Shown one piece after another: positions 1 through 10,446 of a stretch of 64,000 nt of DNA. Both the position numbers and the translations under genes were made by a program. The stretch covers positions 744,001 through 808,000 of the forward strand of contig NC_060023.1 in NCBI RefSeq assembly GCF_021134715.1, given 5' to 3'. Numbering within the stretch: the first letter of the stretch is position 1; the number at the start of each line of letters is the position of its first letter. This DNA comes from Daphnia pulex (lineage: Eukaryota; Arthropoda; Branchiopoda; Diplostraca; Daphniidae). The notes beneath the pieces are model-generated. The model did no database searches. It was not told the DNA's origin and was given only the letters and a program-made list of their open reading frames with translations.

Positions 1-12
1 GTCCACTTCACC

Positions 13-1421
13 ATGTCGTCCAACGAAGAAGAGCAGCCGACTTCATCGCCATTAAATGTCAAGTTTGACGTGGTTCCCGAAACGCTTGAACCTTCCTACA
101 AGGAGCATTTCCCAGTGTTTGTCAATGGATTAGTTCAAGGAGAGCCGGGCGGATTCGTCTTCCATCCGCACTACGCCCAAAATGCCAACAAGATTTACAA
201 CATGAAAGTGAGGAGCGACGACGTCTGGATCCGCACTTTCCCCCGATCCGGTAATTAAACTAAAATTTAAATTCATTAAATTAAATTTTATTAAATTTTG
301 TGGGTTGTTTTTAAGGTACAACTTGGACGTCCGAATTGGCCTGGCTCATCATGAACGATTGCAATTTCCAAGAAGCTGCTCGAGTGCCGCTAACTGTCCG
401 ATCGCCCAATATCGAGTAACCAATTTTGTTTATCTCAAATTCCTGAAGTGATACTTAATCATAATAAATTTGTTATCCAGTACCAATTACTTTGCCAATT
501 GGGGAGATTTCGCCCCGCCGGAAATAATGGATAACCTCATCACTATCGAAAAGATTGAAGAGATGACGTCACCCAGAGTCATCAAGTCGCACTTGCCCTT
601 TCAATTGCTGCCACCCAATTTACTCGACACTGCCAAGGTCCGCACATTTTTTCCAATTACATTTTTAAAAAAGCATTTGATTCATTTTGTGTTTGACTGA
701 TGACGTCAGGTGATTTACGTTGCCCGCAATCCCAAGGACGCCATCGTTTCCTTCTTCTATTTCCACAAATTAGTGAAATTGTGCTACTACGCTGGAGAAA
801 TGGACGACTTTGTCGACTACTTTCTCAACAACAAACGTAAAACACGTACAATGGAAATAACAAACACATTTTGAATAATTTAAAATTAATTGCAGTGCTG
901 TGGACTCCCTATTTCCCCACCGTCCTCGAGGCTTGGGCCAAACGTGACCATCCCAACTTGTTATTTCTTTTCTACGAAGACATGAAGAAGGTATGCAGTT
1001 TTAACAAAGGAATGGTACGTGTAATTTGATTGAATTGCCCGCAGGATTTGCCCAGTGAAATCCAGAAAATCGCCGCTTTCCTCAACAAAACGGTGACGCC
1101 AGAGCAGATTGAGAAGCTGGTCGATCACGTGGATATCGACAAATTCGCCAAGAACGAGTCGGTCAACATGACCCGCGAGATCAAAGCCGGCCTCTCCAAC
1201 GAAGGCCACACTTTCATCCGCAAAGGTGTGATAATTTATCTTGATTGACCTTGTATAAATCCCCGTGTTTTAAAAAAAAATACTGTGGGGTTATTTGGTT
1301 CACAGGTGAAACGGGAGGCTGGAAGAACCATTTCAGTCCGGAAGTGAACCGCAAAATCGACGAGTGGATCGAAAAGAATTTGGAGGGATCCGATTTGAAA
1401 TTCGTCACCGAACTCGACTAA
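13..1421 (+). CDS. Cytosolic sulfotransferase 1 (SULT family), 7 exons
   Basis: Transfers sulfonate from PAPS to a hydroxyl or amine of a small lipophilic substrate in the cytosol. The reading frame is rebuilt from exons 13-250, 316-415, 481-637, 710-836, 896-990, 1045-1225 and 1306-1421, all with GT-AG junctions and matching phases. Visible family motifs are the 5'-phosphosulfate loop FPRSGTTW across the exon 1/2 junction, the catalytic-His segment KSHLPF, the 3'-phosphate motif VARNPKDAIVSFFYFHK, and the C-terminal PAPS motif RKGETGGWK across the exon 6/7 junction. There is no signal peptide. The ATG at 13 is the first codon in frame and starts a typical SULT N-terminus; the promoter lies outside the window. 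An AATAAA begins 3 nt after the stop (1424-1429). It is the first member of an interleaved SULT/hydroxylase cluster. The family is certain; the substrate is not predictable. Confidence 0.93.
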
Positions 1422-2244
1422 AAAATAAAGAAATGGCGATTTTTATTTTTTAAATCATTTAATATTCGCTAGCTGTGAATCTGAATGTGCCAACCTGAAC
1501 TCACCGATTGCAACTGGAATCGGATTGTTGTAAACGTCAAATCTCCTCTGCATACTCTCCGATAACCGTATATTCAAAATATATTACACCTCAAGGCAAA
1601 GGTATAACCATTTTTATTTTATAATCGAGTTAAAAGAGATCGAATTTCGGTTATTTGCAACTAAAAATAAAAAATCGTGACTTTATCGACTCGTCATTCT
1701 CACCTTACGAACTCCTCGCCGCCCATCCATATAATGACGTGCTCTTATTCCCAAATGGCACACGCATGCAATAGTTGAAGCTTTTAATTCTTGTTCCCTT
1801 AGGTGAGATAACGCCCATGAAGGGTCGTTATCCTTTTTCTTTTTACTATTTCCAAGGTAAGATAAAATTCCTTCCTTTCAGACCTGTCGGTGGCAGCAGC
1901 ACTCAAGAACATCTCCAGTGCCAACGTCGATGTAGGTGGAGCTGCGCGTGTACTATTCTTTTAAAAATTAATACACTCGAGTCTTTTAAATTATTCAAAG
2001 TGCCTCTCAGCAGTTCCAGTCCGCACACAAAAACGACCTTCGGGTGTGTTACTACCAGATTCCAGTGCTTCGATGCAGATTGTAGCCTCGAGACAAATAT
2101 TTACAAAGCCAAGGAATATGCTATTTAAACCAAATTGGCGATAGAGAGAGAAAGAAAAAAAGGGTGGTAGAAGTGATTGGTTTGTTGCTGGACGAGACGC
2201 AGTTTAGAACGAGTGCGAGTCGAGCTCGCAGGTGTATACGAAGA
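1422..2244. other. Intergenic, SULT 1 to SULT 2; one weak exon candidate
   Basis: The polyadenylation signal of SULT 1 lies at 1424-1429. At about 1881-1936 an acceptor (TTTCAG) is followed by an open stretch reading LSVAAALKNISSANVDVG and a GT donor; a second acceptor near 2010 precedes another short open stretch. I cannot assign a family to either, and they may be relics. Nothing else is recognised. Confidence 0.4.
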
Positions 2245-3594
2245 ATGCCGTCTTTCGACAGCCATCACCAACCAGACGGCAGACTCCTCCAGTCGGGAGT
2301 CAAGTTTACCGTCATTCCAGAAACGCTGCAGAGTCCATTCAAGGATCACTTTCCTGCCTACTACAAAGGATTAGTTCGCGCAGAGCCCGGCGGATTTGTC
2401 ATCCATCCCAAATTCGTCAACAACGCCGAAAAGATTTACAACATGAAAGTGAGGAGTGACGACGTCTGGATCCGCACCTTCCCCCGATCCGGTAATAAAA
2501 TTAAAATTCATTCAATTAAATTTTATTAAATTTTGTGGGATTGTTTTTAAGGGACAACTTGGACGTCCGAATTGGCCTGGCTCATCATGAACGATTGCAA
2601 TTTCCAAGAAGCTGCTCGTGTGCCACTGACTGTCCGATCGCCCAACATCGAGTAAAAATTGATTTATAATAATTTCTTGGAATTGAAAACTAATATAATT
2701 CTGTATGTTTCCAGCACCCATTATTTTACCAACTGGGACGATCTTGCCCCGTCGGAAATCATGAACGCCAGAAAGTGTCGATCGGTCGAGAAGCTGGAAC
2801 AGATGCCGTCGCCCAGAGTCCTCCAATCTCATTTGCCATTCCAACTGTTGCCTACCAGATTGCTCAACACGGCCAAGGTACAGTAAATATGCCAGCTGTC
2901 AAAATTATGAAGCTTGTCATGGATTGAATTGATGGATGGACAATATACCCCCCATGGTGATTGATAATTTTTGTTTTCCAGGTAATTTACGTTGCCCGTA
3001 ATCCCAAGGACGCCATCGTTTCCTTCTTCTACTTTCACAAGCTGGTGAAATTGTGTTACTTCTCCGGCGAAATGGAACAATTTGTTGATTACTTTATCAA
3101 TAACCAAGGTTGGTTGTTGCCTTGTTGGCCGATTGCGAAATAATGGCGAGAGAAATTCGAGCCGAGCAGAGCTAAATTTATAAGTTGATGTGTGCGGATG
3201 TATTTTTAGTGTGCTGGACTCCTTATTTCTTCTCCCTTTTGGACGCCTGGGGCAAACGCAACCACCCAAATTTGTTGATTCTGTTCTACGAGGACATGAA
3301 AAAGGTTATTTATATTTATTTAAATTCAATTTATTTTTATCTCATTATATCTGGTTCTTTTGTTAGGATTTGCGGAGTCAAATCGAGAAGATGGCCTCGT
3401 TCCTCGACAAATCGCTGACTGAGAAACAAGTCGAGAAACTCTTGGATCACGTCAGCTATTTGAATTGCGCGGGGGAAATGGCCGACTGCCAGACGAGCCA
3501 TTTCACGCCGGAAGTGAGCCGCAAAATCGACAAGTGGATAGAAAAGAATTTGGAGGGATCCGATTTGAAGTTTCTCACCGATCTCGAGGAGTAA
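2245..3594 (+). CDS. Sulfotransferase 2 (SULT family), lacks the C-terminal PAPS motif
   Basis: Paralogue of the gene at 13-1421. Exons are 2245-2491, 2552-2651, 2715-2877, 2982-3108, 3210-3304 and 3367-3594. It keeps FPRSGTTW, QSHLPF and VARNPKDAIVSFFYFHK. The last two exons of the paralogue are replaced by a single exon that jumps from the helix LLDHVSYLNCAGEMAD straight to HFTPEV, so about 25 residues including the RKGxxGxWK motif are missing. That motif contacts the 3'-phosphoadenosine in characterised SULTs, so activity may be reduced or lost, although the frame is open to the stop. The ATG at 2245 is taken as the start; the frame stays open upstream, but no better ATG gives a SULT-like N-terminus. 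Intron 1 is almost identical to that of the first gene. Confidence 0.85.
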
Positions 3595-4313
3595 AACCAA
3601 AACCTATTACATGTGTACTATTCAGATCTTAACGTATTTTTCACCCCCGTAACATCGTTTACCATAAAATTCTAGAGGGGGGAATTGATGGACATTTTAT
3701 CCAGCGTAAAATATTATCCTCTGTATTAGGGTGTCAACTGTGTTATCAACATAATTTTAAATTACATGTTTACATTTTTTGACGAGCTCATTTAATCGGC
3801 TGGCAATTGTCAGATCTTCTTTCCCTACAGGACATCCGCCGGCCACCAAAAAGAAAGTGTACGAGTCAGGGTCAATTCACGTCCCGGTACAAATATTCTT
3901 TTGGCGGGATTTTCAAAACGTACAAGTTGCTACTATTGAAACTTTTAGTCGGAACTTAAAAGTATTCTTCGTGTGAAATCGATCAAGAACAGAAATAGAA
4001 ATGTAAATTGGGAATGCGGAGTACAATAAGGACACTGACCGCCATTTGCAACCGGAATTTTGACCTTTCGGTTTTTTATTTTTAGTTTTCGGTTTTTATT
4101 TTTAGTTTTGAGTATTTATTTTTAGTTATTTGAGAACCGGATTTGGGGAGAAATGGCAGCGTTGCTAGTGCAAGGCCTTGGCGTATTTCATTTTTCCTTT
4201 GAGAATATAAGAGAAGGCGGGAGAGTTGAGACGCGTCGTATTTCGGTGGTGGTTGTTGTTGCGACAATTGCACCTGTTTGGGGCTCTTCCGCTCTCGTGC
4301 GGATCAAAACGTC
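3595..4313. other. Intergenic, SULT 2 to FAXDC2-like 1
   Basis: AT-rich sequence with no convincing coding potential. Around 4070-4125 a short phrase built on TTTTTAGTTTTC is repeated three times. The last 100 bp form the presumed promoter and 5' UTR of FAXDC2-like 1. Confidence 0.5.
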
Positions 4314-5576
4314 ATGGAGCTAAAACAACTCGGTGTGTGGCCGAGGCGAATTCTTTTGGCCGGCACTTTGTTCCTCATCTCCATTCTCTGCGGGACGACG
4401 TAAGTCAAAAAATGACAAATTCGGCGCCAAATAATTTTTGAAATTTTCAATTTTGATTTTAACTTTTTTTTTGTTTTCTAGACAATTCCGGAACGCATCC
4501 AGCGTCGCTCTTGACTCTCAGTGGCAGAAAGTTCTCCGGCTGTTTGGACATGACGAGTTTTCCTTGTTCGTTTGGGGTAAGTCGTTGCTATCCTACCTTC
4601 TGCCCTGCTGGGTCTAATGTTGTAATAACAAACGCTTAACTGTGTCAAGGTTGCATACTCTCCATTCAAATTCCGTTTTGGAGTGTCAGCACTTTGTTCG
4701 TGTTCTTGGACTACTTTAACCTGCCGAAATGGGTACGCAAATACAAGATCCAACAGGGCACCAACGAACCAATCAATTTAAATAAACTTGTCGAGGTAAT
4801 ATGACAATTATTTGTTTTAAAATTTAACCCGCTTTAAAAATTCAAATTCTTGGCTTGTCGCCAGACGGTGAAAGTGGTGTTGATCAACCAATGGCTCATT
4901 TCTAATCCAGCCATGGTCGCCAATTATTTTCTCAAAAAATTGACCAACACCATGCCGATAATCTACGAATTACCAACTCCCCAGCGCTTTTTATGGCAAT
5001 TTTTCGTCTTGGTTGTTATCGACGAAATTGCTCAATATCACCTGCACAAGTAGAAAATATTACAGTTGCCTTATTTTTCGCCTTGTTGTTTAATCGTCTT
5101 TAAATGTATTTTTTTCAGGTTAATGCATCACCCGAAATTGTACGCCAAGGTGCACAAGAAACATCACGAGTGGACAGCACCCGTGGCTCTCTCCTTTGCG
5201 TACAGCACCAAGACGGAATATGTCATAAACATGATTCCGGTAGCGCTGGTATTCACCATCATTAAAACACATTTTGAATTTAAATAATCAATTTATTTGG
5301 TTTTTGCAGGGCCCAATGTTGATGAATCCTCACCTAGTCACCTTGTGGATTTGGTACATATTCGTCCACCTCAGGGGAATCAACAACCACACTGGCTATC
5401 AATTCCCGTGGCTTCCGACTGCGGAGCACCACGACTACCACCACATGTCGAGCCATTCCTGTTACGGTCGAACGCTCGCCATGGATTGGCTACACGGAAC
5501 GGACAAGGGTTTCTGGGCTTACCGGGCCCGGAAGAAGGGCACAACTGCTCAACAACCGGATAACAAATCTGAATAA
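4314..5576 (+). CDS. Fatty acid hydroxylase superfamily protein 1 (FAXDC2/C4-sterol-oxidase type), 6 exons
   Basis: Predicted ER-membrane di-iron oxygenase of the fatty acid hydroxylase superfamily, closest in layout to animal FAXDC2. Exons are 4314-4399, 4482-4576, 4651-4795, 4865-5049, 5119-5248 and 5310-5576. The three histidine boxes that bind iron are all present: HKLMHH (spanning exons 4 and 5), HKKHHEW, and HHDYHH in the last exon. Hydrophobic segments lie near residues 10-27, at the start of exon 3 and in exon 4 (FFVLVVIDEIA). The start ATG opens a basic-then-hydrophobic N-terminus (MELKQLGVWPRRILLAG) shared in form with the two paralogues. An AT-rich TATA-like stretch lies near 4204. 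The substrate is unknown: this family includes sterol and fatty acyl hydroxylases. Confidence 0.9.
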
Positions 5577-6702
5577 GAAATGAGTTTTTTTTTTTAATTT
5601 AAAATATTTCTTAAATGTGTATTAGGTAACCTAACCCGAAACGAATGTTGTTAATCTGTTTAATTTCGTTCCAATATAGATCGAATCGCGATAAAATAAT
5701 TGGAATTTTTGAATCTAGAAATAATTGAGAAATTGCACGGAACCGACAGGTGTAGTCTTTACCCCCCCCCCCCCCCCCCCCCCAAACTATCCCCGAGGCG
5801 TTTTCACCGCAGAGACCGAGAGTGTTTAATTTACGATGGAGGAAATTGATGGATGAATTTCCATCCGATGGGAATTCGTGAGAACATCTGACACGAATTG
5901 AACAAAACCACAGGAAAACCGGTTCACTGTACGGTAAGTGATTAAATGCACGCAGAATATTTTCTTGGAGCAGGAATTTATTGCCGGAAGCATTTGAACT
6001 GTTGACTTGAATATTCTGCTGGTTGTTACGTTATATGAGGCCCGTCATCTGACTGTGGTGATCCAACAAAGGTGAGTGAAATGCCAAGTCGCCGTCGGCG
6101 GTTATTATATAGTCTACAAAAGGGATCTTGAATCCCCAGTGTTATCTGCGGATGCCATTTCACTATTGTGTCTAGCATGTCGACAAATAATTTCCTGTTG
6201 TACAAAAGGAATGTCAACGCACAAGGAACGGTCCCTTAAAAAAGAAGTCTAATTCAACAATGGGTATCCCAGATTTCGAGAAAGTTGTTTCAATTTCAAA
6301 TGCCCCATATGAATCAACGGGAAGATATAAAGGCCAAGTAACTTTCAGAACCGGATTGACGAAAAAGCGAATGAATTTATTTATTTTTAATTATTATTTT
6401 TAAGTCTCTTAAATAGGACAACCGTCGGATGACTGGATATTGGGACCAATCGTGTGAGGCCGTAATTCAGGTCTTCTTCTTCACCAGAAGAAAGTATGGG
6501 CTTTGGCTCCACCCATTTTTAAAGCTAACAAAAATATGAAAATGAAATCCCGTTTGTTGTAACCTACTTTGCCTACAGGGACCGCACTCTATAAAAGATG
6601 GAAGTTGAGCCGAGTGGTGAAAGACTTGTGTGTTTTGTGGTCGTCGCGTGTGCAACGGTGCGCTCATAGCTGTCCGGCTGAGAAGTTCGTTAATTAGAGA
6701 AG
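5577..6702. other. Intergenic, FAXDC2-like 1 to 2, with poly-C tract
   Basis: Contains a homopolymer of 22 C at 5762-5783 and an AACCGGTT palindrome at 5917-5924 (grainyhead-type core). No coding region is recognised. The 3' end holds the TATA box of FAXDC2-like 2. Confidence 0.5.
6590..6597 (+). promoter_or_regulatory. TATA box of FAXDC2-like 2
   Basis: TATAAAAG, about 110 bp upstream of the ATG at 6703, in otherwise non-coding sequence. Confidence 0.5.
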
Positions 6703-7940
6703 ATGAAGCTGAAACAGTGGCTGGGACAAACGACATTGGCCTGCGCTTTATTTGTCGGATCCATCGTCTACAGACAACAGCTAGTGACGTAAGAGAATGG
6801 AAATAATGAGAACAATTGAATGGGAATCATTTCATATTTGGTTTGACAGGAAAGTGAGGCAGTTTCGGGATTATTCCGGTGATGTTTCGGACTCGCAATG
6901 GAAATCTATTCTCGGATACTTTGGCAATGACGACTATTATTTATACGTCTGGGGTAATAATAATAATATTTTCTGTTGAACACTGTCAAACCATTAATCT
7001 TTGTTACTTACTTGCAGGTTGCATACTCTGCATTATAATTCCGTTTTGGACTGTCGGCGGAATGTTCATGTTTATGGATTACTTCAACTGGCCAAAATGG
7101 GTCCGCAAGTACAAAGTTCAGCCTGGAACTAACGAGCCCGTTGATTTGAACAAACTCAAAGAGGTACACGACCAACAAACTCCATTTAATTGCGCCAAAA
7201 TCTTAATGAGTTATTCTGTTTGCCGCAGACAATTAAAGTGGCGCTGATTAACCAATGGACGATTGGCAATCCGCTCATCTTCATTAGTTTCGCCGTCAAG
7301 AAATTCACCAACACCATGCCGGCCATTTACGAGTTACCGACGCTCCAGCGCTTCCTGATTGAAATGGCCGTTTTGTTTATAGTGGACGAAATCGCCTTGT
7401 ATTACGTGCACAGGTAATTTTTGAATCATGTTTTATTTATTTCATGGTATGAATGTAACAGTGTCGGTTTATAAGGTTAATGCATCACCCAAAATTATAC
7501 GCGTGGGTCCACAAGAAACATCACGAATGGCACGCACCTGTCGCCATCTCCGTCATTTACACAACTAAAACCGAAAATCTTTTAATTACGGGCGGAACTG
7601 GCTTGGTAATTCCACCTCAATCAAGTTATCTTGAAGTTATTGCTTAATTTTTAATGTTGATCTTTATTAGGGTCCATTTTTAATGAATCCTCACCTAGTC
7701 ACTTTGTGGATCTGGTACGCTCTGGTTAACTTGAGAGGCCTGAAAAATCATTGCGGATACAATTTCCCTTGGCTACCGACTCCGGAGGATCACGACTATC
7801 ACCACATGATGAGCAATGCCTGTTTCGGTCGAACACTGGCCCTGGACTGGCTCCACGGGACGGACAAGGGTTTCCGGGATTACCAGGCCCGGAAAAAGAA
7901 TTCCGCCGGGCATCAACTTGACCTGAAAAAATCCGAATAA
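6703..7940 (+). CDS. Fatty acid hydroxylase superfamily protein 2 (FAXDC2-like), 6 exons
   Basis: Tandem paralogue of the gene at 4314-5576 with the same six-exon layout: 6703-6788, 6850-6953, 7018-7163, 7229-7413, 7476-7605 and 7671-7940. The histidine boxes HRLMHH, HKKHHEW and HDYHH are intact, as are the conserved blocks INQW, KKFTNTMPAIYELPT, NPHLVTLWIWYALV and LDWLHGTDKGF. A TATAAAAG at 6590-6597 lies about 110 bp before the ATG. The stop codon TAA is embedded in an AATAAA (7936-7941), so the 3' UTR may be very short. No disabling change is seen, so it is probably a functional ER-membrane lipid or sterol hydroxylase of unknown substrate. Confidence 0.9.
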
Positions 7941-9018
7941 AAGTTTATTATTATTAAGTCAGAAAATGCGATCCTTTTAGCTTTGCAGTCAAGCAACTTA
8001 ATTGTCCTCGTGTGCAACACTAACAACGATCGACGCCCTAGAGGTAACCTGGTAACCCCCATAACTTGTTTAATTATAATGTGCCATTCCCAATGCTTCT
8101 ATGTGTTACAATTTTATCTTAACAATTCAAATTGGTTGACACCTTCAGAAAATTCCAACAAACTCGATTTACTTTACTCTGTTAAAATATTTTTCCTAGG
8201 AAGGAAAGAAATATATAATTTGGTTATGCAAAACTGCAAAAGTTAACTTTCAACCAATGTAATAGCAGTTAGCGAAGTGACTGGGCAGCTTTCAGAACCG
8301 GTTTGCTGTCCTGATTCGGAGAAATCTTGCAAGAAAACGACTAGATAATTTCCTTAAATTATACTTCCTGGTTCTAGGGTTCTATTTGGCTATACGGATA
8401 AGACAAAGGTACCACTTATTCTGTCAGAGTATCGTGACTTTTTGTGTAGAATATTAAATTAATCAAAAATTAAAATTTTTATGCAGCTAGTTTAGCAGCC
8501 CAGCACTTGGAAAGCGTGTAACGTGTTTTCCCGTTGGGCTTTTGGGCTCTGTTGCGACGTATTCATTTGCGCTCTTATCGCTGGGAAAAACAGGTTTTCC
8601 CTTGTTAATTGTTTGATTTGCGATAAACTTGATTCGACTGGCCGCCTATTACGAAATGAACTAAGGGTTTTTCTTAAATTAAAATCCCACCACAAGCGTC
8701 AAATGAAGCTGATTGTTTGCCATTGGGATTTGTACGATATTTTGCAGCCGGTCGGTGATAAACCAAGGGTGGTAAAACCCCTGTTTTATGACAGGTGCAT
8801 TAATCAAAGCTGATAATAAAAAATTGGGAAACACGCCAAATATCGCTATCAATTTATCAGCCGTTTATTGCGCGTGAACTGTAAATTATACGAAAATAAA
8901 TTTGAGAGTTAATATGTCAACCGGTAGGTATAAATAAGAAAACGGCGGACACACCTGTTCATAAGCTCAGTTTAATTCGATAGACAAAGATCACAAATTT
9001 GCAAACTATTCTTTCATC
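7941..9018. other. Intergenic, FAXDC2-like 2 to SULT 3
   Basis: No recognisable gene. AACCGGTTTGCTG at 8296-8308 recurs exactly at 12128-12140, upstream of FAXDC2-like 3. The 3' end is the SULT 3 promoter. A 96-codon open stretch near 8523-8813 has no family resemblance that I can see and is left uncalled. Confidence 0.45.
8929..8972 (+). promoter_or_regulatory. Core promoter of SULT 3 (TATA plus initiator)
   Basis: TATAAATA at 8929-8936 is followed by TCAGTT at 8967-8972, 47 bp before the SULT 3 ATG. The spacing of about 40 bp is a little longer than usual for TATA to initiator. Confidence 0.55.
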
Positions 9019-10446
9019 ATGTCAGGTAAATCTGTTGGCGATGGAGTCCTCCGTTCGAAAGTCAAGTTCAGTGTCATACCCGAGACCCAGCAGAGTCCCT
9101 ACAAGGAACTTTTCCCGGCGTTCGACGGTAAAGGTCTGGTCCGAGCCGAGCCTGGAGGTTTCGTCTACCATCAAAACTTTGCAGATAATTGCCACAAGAT
9201 TTACAACATGAAAGTGAGGAGCGACGACGTCTGGATCCGCACCTTTCCACGATCCGGTAAGTGAATTGAAATGTTCATGAATGAAATGAATTAGACAATT
9301 ATTTTTGTGGTTTTAAGGGACAACTTGGACTTCTGAATTAACTTGGCTCATCATGAACGATTGCAACTTCGAAGAAGCTGCTAGAGTTGGACAGCCCATC
9401 CGTTCTCCCAACTTGGAGTATTTAAAAAATATTTTTTCTTTAAATTAATTTGAAGGCTTGGATTTATTTTTATTTAATTCTTTAGTGCCAATTACATCAA
9501 TCACTGGGACAAGTTTGCCGCTGAAGGATCTTTTGATACGATGGATATTATTACCATCGATGAGATTGAGAAAATGCCATCACCCAGGGTCCTCAAGTGT
9601 CACTTGCCTTTTGACCTGTTGCCTCCCAATTTGCTCGACACCGCCAAGGTACAGAATTATTCAAATAGTTTTAAATTATTTTTCAATTTCCTCTTTAATT
9701 GCAGGTGATTTATGTGGCCAGGAATCCCAAGGATGCCATCGTTTCGCTCTTTTACTTCCACAAGTTGGTCAACCTGTGCACTTTTACGGGAGATCTGGAG
9801 ACGTTCGTCGACTACTTTCTCGATAACAAAGGTCCTAATTCATTTTGAATTGTCATTTTTAAAAATTTAGCCGACTTATTTTCTATTCCTAGTTCTGTGG
9901 ACTCCTTATTTCGGCACTGTTTTGGACGCTTGGGGCAAGCGCAGTCATCCCAACTTGCTTATCCTCTTCTACGAAGACATGAAGAAGGTAAATCGTCACC
10001 TTGTTTTTAATTTGATTATCATATTATCTTAATGTAATTTAAATTGTAAAAAAAGGACATCCGAGCTCAAATCAAGAGAATTTCCACTTTCCTGAACAAG
10101 CCAGTGACGCCAGAGCAAATCGAGAAGCTGGTCGATCACGTCCGTTTCGATAAATTCTCCAAGAACGAGTCGGTTAATTACACAAAGGAAATTAAAGCTG
10201 GTGTTGGTAAAGACGACCCGAATAATACATTCGTCCGCAAAGGTATATAAATTGTCGAAACGAGCAGGTGAATGCTGTTTCGATATTAAAAATGATTCAT
10301 TTTTGGTGTTTTTTTTTTAAAAAGGTCAAACGGGAGGCTGGAAGAACCATTTCAGCCCGGAAGTGAACCGTAAAATTGACGAATGGATCGCCAAGAATTT
10401 GGAGGGAACCGGTTTGAAATTCGTCACCGAACTGAACGATCAATAA
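9019..10446 (+). CDS. Cytosolic sulfotransferase 3 (SULT family), 7 exons
   Basis: Third SULT copy, with the full seven-exon layout: 9019-9256, 9318-9417, 9486-9648, 9705-9831, 9893-9987, 10056-10242 and 10325-10446. Motifs present: FPRSGTTW, the His segment KCHLPFDLLP, VARNPKDAIVSLFYFHK and RKGQTGGWK. It differs from copy 1 mainly in the substrate-facing stretch around exon 3 (NYINHWDKFAAEGSF), so its substrate may differ. A good TATA box (TATAAATA, 8929-8936) and an arthropod-type TCAGTT initiator (8967-8972) lie upstream. The stop TAA is part of an AATAAA at 10442-10447. It sits between the second and third hydroxylase genes. Confidence 0.93.

Noticed and set aside
8523-8813. 96-codon plus-strand open frame
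   Set aside because: No domain, signal peptide or splice context; composition like non-coding DNA.
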